Source: Chloroflexota bacterium
Lineage (GTDB): Bacteria > Chloroflexota > Dehalococcoidia > GIF9 > UBA5629
Assembly: GCA_026389675.1 (NCBI GenBank)
Contig: JAPLHJ010000193.1
Span: 1 to 7,231 of the forward strand
Length of the DNA: 7,231 nucleotides
Direction of reading: 5' to 3'
Under the pieces are notes generated by a model. It was not told the DNA's origin and ran no database searches. It saw nothing but the letters and a program-made list of their open reading frames with translations. A program made the position numbers and the translations under genes. This document shows, piece after piece, positions 5,733 to 7,231 of this stretch. Position 1 is the stretch's first letter. The number at the start of each line of letters is the position of its first letter.

Positions 5733-6083
5733 ATGCAGAGCACATGGCGGTCAACAACAGCAGGCATTTTAGATATTATCGCCGGCGTGTGGGCATTGTG
5801 CGTGGTGGTGATCCTGTTCATAGCCGGCGGGGTTTCCAGTATAATTCCTAATACCCCTGCCTGGGTAGCCACCTTATTTTTTGGCCTGGCAATACCGGTG
5901 TGTATCCTGGCGGTGCTGGCTGTGGCGGGTGGGATTTCCAGTATTATCAGGAAAGCCTGGGGGTTTGCCCTGGCGGGTTCGATAGCGGCTTTCTTCTGCA
6001 GCTTCACATTTTTCTTGTGGGGCTTCGTAGTGGGGATAGTGGCGATTATACTGACCGCTATCGGCCGCAGCGAATTTAAATAG
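5733..6083 (+). CDS. Small four-helix membrane protein of unknown function
   Basis: This is a 116-residue, strongly hydrophobic protein. Helices are likely at about 8-32, 43-67, 75-91 and 93-110. The sequence resembles small Chloroflexota membrane proteins that I know only as uncharacterised (DUF4064-like). Shared features are the AGILDIIAGVWAL start of helix 1, GGISSIIRKAWGFALAGSIAA (split by a basic turn at Arg73-Lys74) before helix 3, and a short charged tail, RSEFK. There is no signal peptide and there are no catalytic motifs. The start at 5733 is set by AGGAGG at 5720-5725. An in-frame extension upstream to 5622 would translate repeat DNA and the promoter. The stop codon lies inside the segment shared by hairpin repeats A and B. 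It has its own promoter and a palindromic operator-like site, so it seems independently controlled. It converges with the M24 peptidase gene. No function can be assigned. Confidence 0.8.
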   Translation: MQSTWRSTTAGILDIIAGVWALCVVVILFIAGGVSSIIPNTPAWVATLFFGLAIPVCILAVLAVAGGISSIIRKAWGFALAGSIAAFFCSFTFFLWGFVVGIVAIILTAIGRSEFK

Positions 6084-6158
6084 CCAAACAGGAATCTGTA
6101 GGGGCTGGTTTTCAAACCCGCGCGCTTTAACGGGTGCACCTGAAGGTACACCCCTACG
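6069..6158 (+). repeat. Hairpin repeat copy B with flanking segment
   Basis: This is about 90 percent identical to copy A over 90 bases. The core (6098-6157) has the same GTAGGGG and CCCCTAC ends. The first stem (6102-6111 with 6114-6123) has two mismatches. The second (6132-6141 with 6144-6153) is identical to that of copy A. The left 15 bases are the last codons and stop of the membrane-protein gene. Confidence 0.8.
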
Positions 6159-6172
6159 TTTTCGCCAACTAT

Positions 6173-6215
6173 GAACCCGCCCGCCAAGCGGGTGCACCTG
6201 AAGGTACACCCCTAC
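6173..6215 (+). repeat. Hairpin repeat copy C, truncated at the left
   Basis: This copy keeps the right arm of the first stem and the whole second hairpin (6190-6211, sequence as in A and B), ending in the same CCCCTACG. The GTAGGGG end and the left arm of stem 1 are missing. It follows copy B by 15 bases. With B it fills the spacer between two convergent genes and could act as a two-way transcription barrier. Confidence 0.75.
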
Positions 6216-6229
6216 GTCTCCGGTGTATC

Positions 6230-7231
6230 CTAAACCACGTTGACGCTCAGTGGGAACTTGGACATGGCTTCGCAGTTCTTCTCTTTGATCAAGATGGGGT
6301 TCTCATAGCGGAAGCCGATATTCTCCTCGGGACAGGCATACTGTACGGCGCATATCAGCATCTCGTTCTTCCGGTAAACATGTTCGGGGTTGGTCCAGTA
6401 CTGGAAGGGGCCGTCGTTGAGGCCGATGCGCCATTCGTCCCCCATCAAGCCGATGCCGTGCTCGAAGCCGGGCACCATGTAGTCCTGGAAACCCTTCTCC
6501 TCGGCGAAGGACAGCATCTCGTCGGCCAATTTGGTGGGCGTGATGCCCGCCCTATAGGTGATTAGCACCTGTTTCATCAGGTCGACGAAGTTCTTGGCGT
6601 GCCACTGTTGCCGCTTGGTCGCCTTGCCCAGGAAGTAGTTGTGCGAGTGGTCTCCCAGACCCAGTCTGAACATGGCGTGCAGGTCCACCATCAGGGGATC
6701 GCCCGTCTTGAGTTTACGCCTGCTGGCCGGTGTGCATGCGCCCGCCGCCAGCCCTGACCGGTAGCCCGAGGCGATCTCATTGCCGCCGGTGAATGACCAC
6801 TCCCACTCGCTGCCGGCCTTGCGCATGGCATATGCCGCCAGGCCTCCTACCTCTGTCTCGGTCATCTTGGCGTAGCCGCCGTTCTTGATCGCATCGTAAA
6901 CCGCCTTATGGCCGACATCAACGATGCGTGAGGCCTCGCGGAAGCGGTTGATCGTGCCCTCATCCTTGATCAGCGAGAGATGGTCGACGATTTCATGGGC
7001 ATTCTTAAATGTGGCTTTAGGCAGGGCCGCCTTTAGCATGACAAATTCAAATAATGTGAGGTGTCCCTCCGGCAGGTAGTTGCCCATACCGGTTTCCATA
7101 CCGATGACGCCTTTGCCTCCCTTCAGGTACGGTTTCATCAGCATGGTCAGCAGGGCTATCTGGTCCTGCCCGCCCATCGGCCCGTACCCGATTACATGGT
7201 CCTGGTCCAGCCAGGATTCATCCTCCACGCG
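6230..7231 (-). CDS. M24 family peptidase (creatinase/Xaa-Pro peptidase-like), N-terminus outside the window
   Basis: The reading frame stays open through the right edge, so only the C-terminal 333 or so residues are present. Numbering below counts from the GTG codon at 7228. Residues from about 90 to 315 form the pita-bread domain. Metal ligands can be matched as Asp182 (MVDLHAM) and Asp193 (GLGDHSHN, the usual 11-residue spacing), His257 (EHGIGL) and Glu309 (FRYENPIL). The remaining ligand, the Glu of the family's EPG motif, is not found: that segment reads CAVQYA (293-298). The second active-site His after HGIG is also replaced (GDEWR). The part before residue 90 looks like the end of the N-terminal creatinase domain. 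Activity could be an Xaa-Pro peptidase, or amidinohydrolase-like and independent of a two-metal site. The gene ends at TAG 6230-6232, facing the membrane-protein gene. Confidence 0.85.
   Translation of the reverse strand, partial: RVEDESWLDQDHVIGYGPMGGQDQIALLTMLMKPYLKGGKGVIGMETGMGNYLPEGHLTLFEFVMLKAALPKATFKNAHEIVDHLSLIKDEGTINRFREASRIVDVGHKAVYDAIKNGGYAKMTETEVGGLAAYAMRKAGSEWEWSFTGGNEIASGYRSGLAAGACTPASRRKLKTGDPLMVDLHAMFRLGLGDHSHNYFLGKATKRQQWHAKNFVDLMKQVLITYRAGITPTKLADEMLSFAEEKGFQDYMVPGFEHGIGLMGDEWRIGLNDGPFQYWTNPEHVYRKNEMLICAVQYACPEENIGFRYENPILIKEKNCEAMSKFPLSVNVV

Noticed and set aside
5690..6209. Two minus-strand open frames overlapping the membrane-protein gene and repeats
   Set aside because: Both are rich in Pro, Ala and Arg and depend on repeat DNA. 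The plus-strand gene has a promoter, a ribosome binding site and transmembrane helices, so these are shadows.
6134..6565. Plus-strand open frame of 143 codons opposite the M24 peptidase
   Set aside because: It begins inside hairpin repeat B, at the same Val-His-Leu-Lys codons seen in all repeat copies, and then runs antisense to a real gene.

Overview
The window looks like a chromosomal segment of a Chloroflexota bacterium, most likely in or near Dehalococcoidia. This is inference: it rests on moderately GC-rich DNA, the yebC-ruvC-ruvA-uvrB order, a small four-helix membrane protein of a type I associate with that group, and GTAGGGGC-type hairpin repeats. No rRNA, tRNA, CRISPR array or transposase is visible. 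The longest stretch without a gene is about 185 bases (5548-5732).

Left part, minus strand (1-1423). A helix-hairpin-helix DNA-glycosylase-like protein overlaps a VTT-domain membrane protein by an ATGA junction. A third gene, of which only ten codons are visible, follows 45 bases later with a strong ribosome binding site. The three probably form one operon read leftwards from a promoter near 1447-1474.

Centre, plus strand (1565-5547). This is a DNA repair cluster. It starts with yebC, which carries a one-base deletion and an in-frame TAA. Then come ruvC (TTG start) and ruvA, and then uvrB with its own promoter so close to the ATG that the mRNA would be almost leaderless. RuvA (junction binding) and RuvC (junction cutting) need RuvB, which is not in the window. 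UvrB is the damage-verification helicase of nucleotide excision repair.

Right part (5548-7231). A small membrane protein gene has its own promoter and an 18-bp perfect palindrome, and is flanked by hairpin repeats. A copy of the last codons of uvrB lies just before its promoter, and a trace of the membrane gene's own last codons lies just after uvrB. Together these suggest an old tandem duplication followed by a deletion. The window ends in a convergent, 5'-truncated M24 (creatinase/prolidase-like) peptidase gene that lacks one expected metal-binding Glu.

I found no clearly new multi-gene system. The points most worth a second look are the broken yebC, the duplication scar with its palindrome between uvrB and the membrane gene, and the two enzymes with altered active-site residues.
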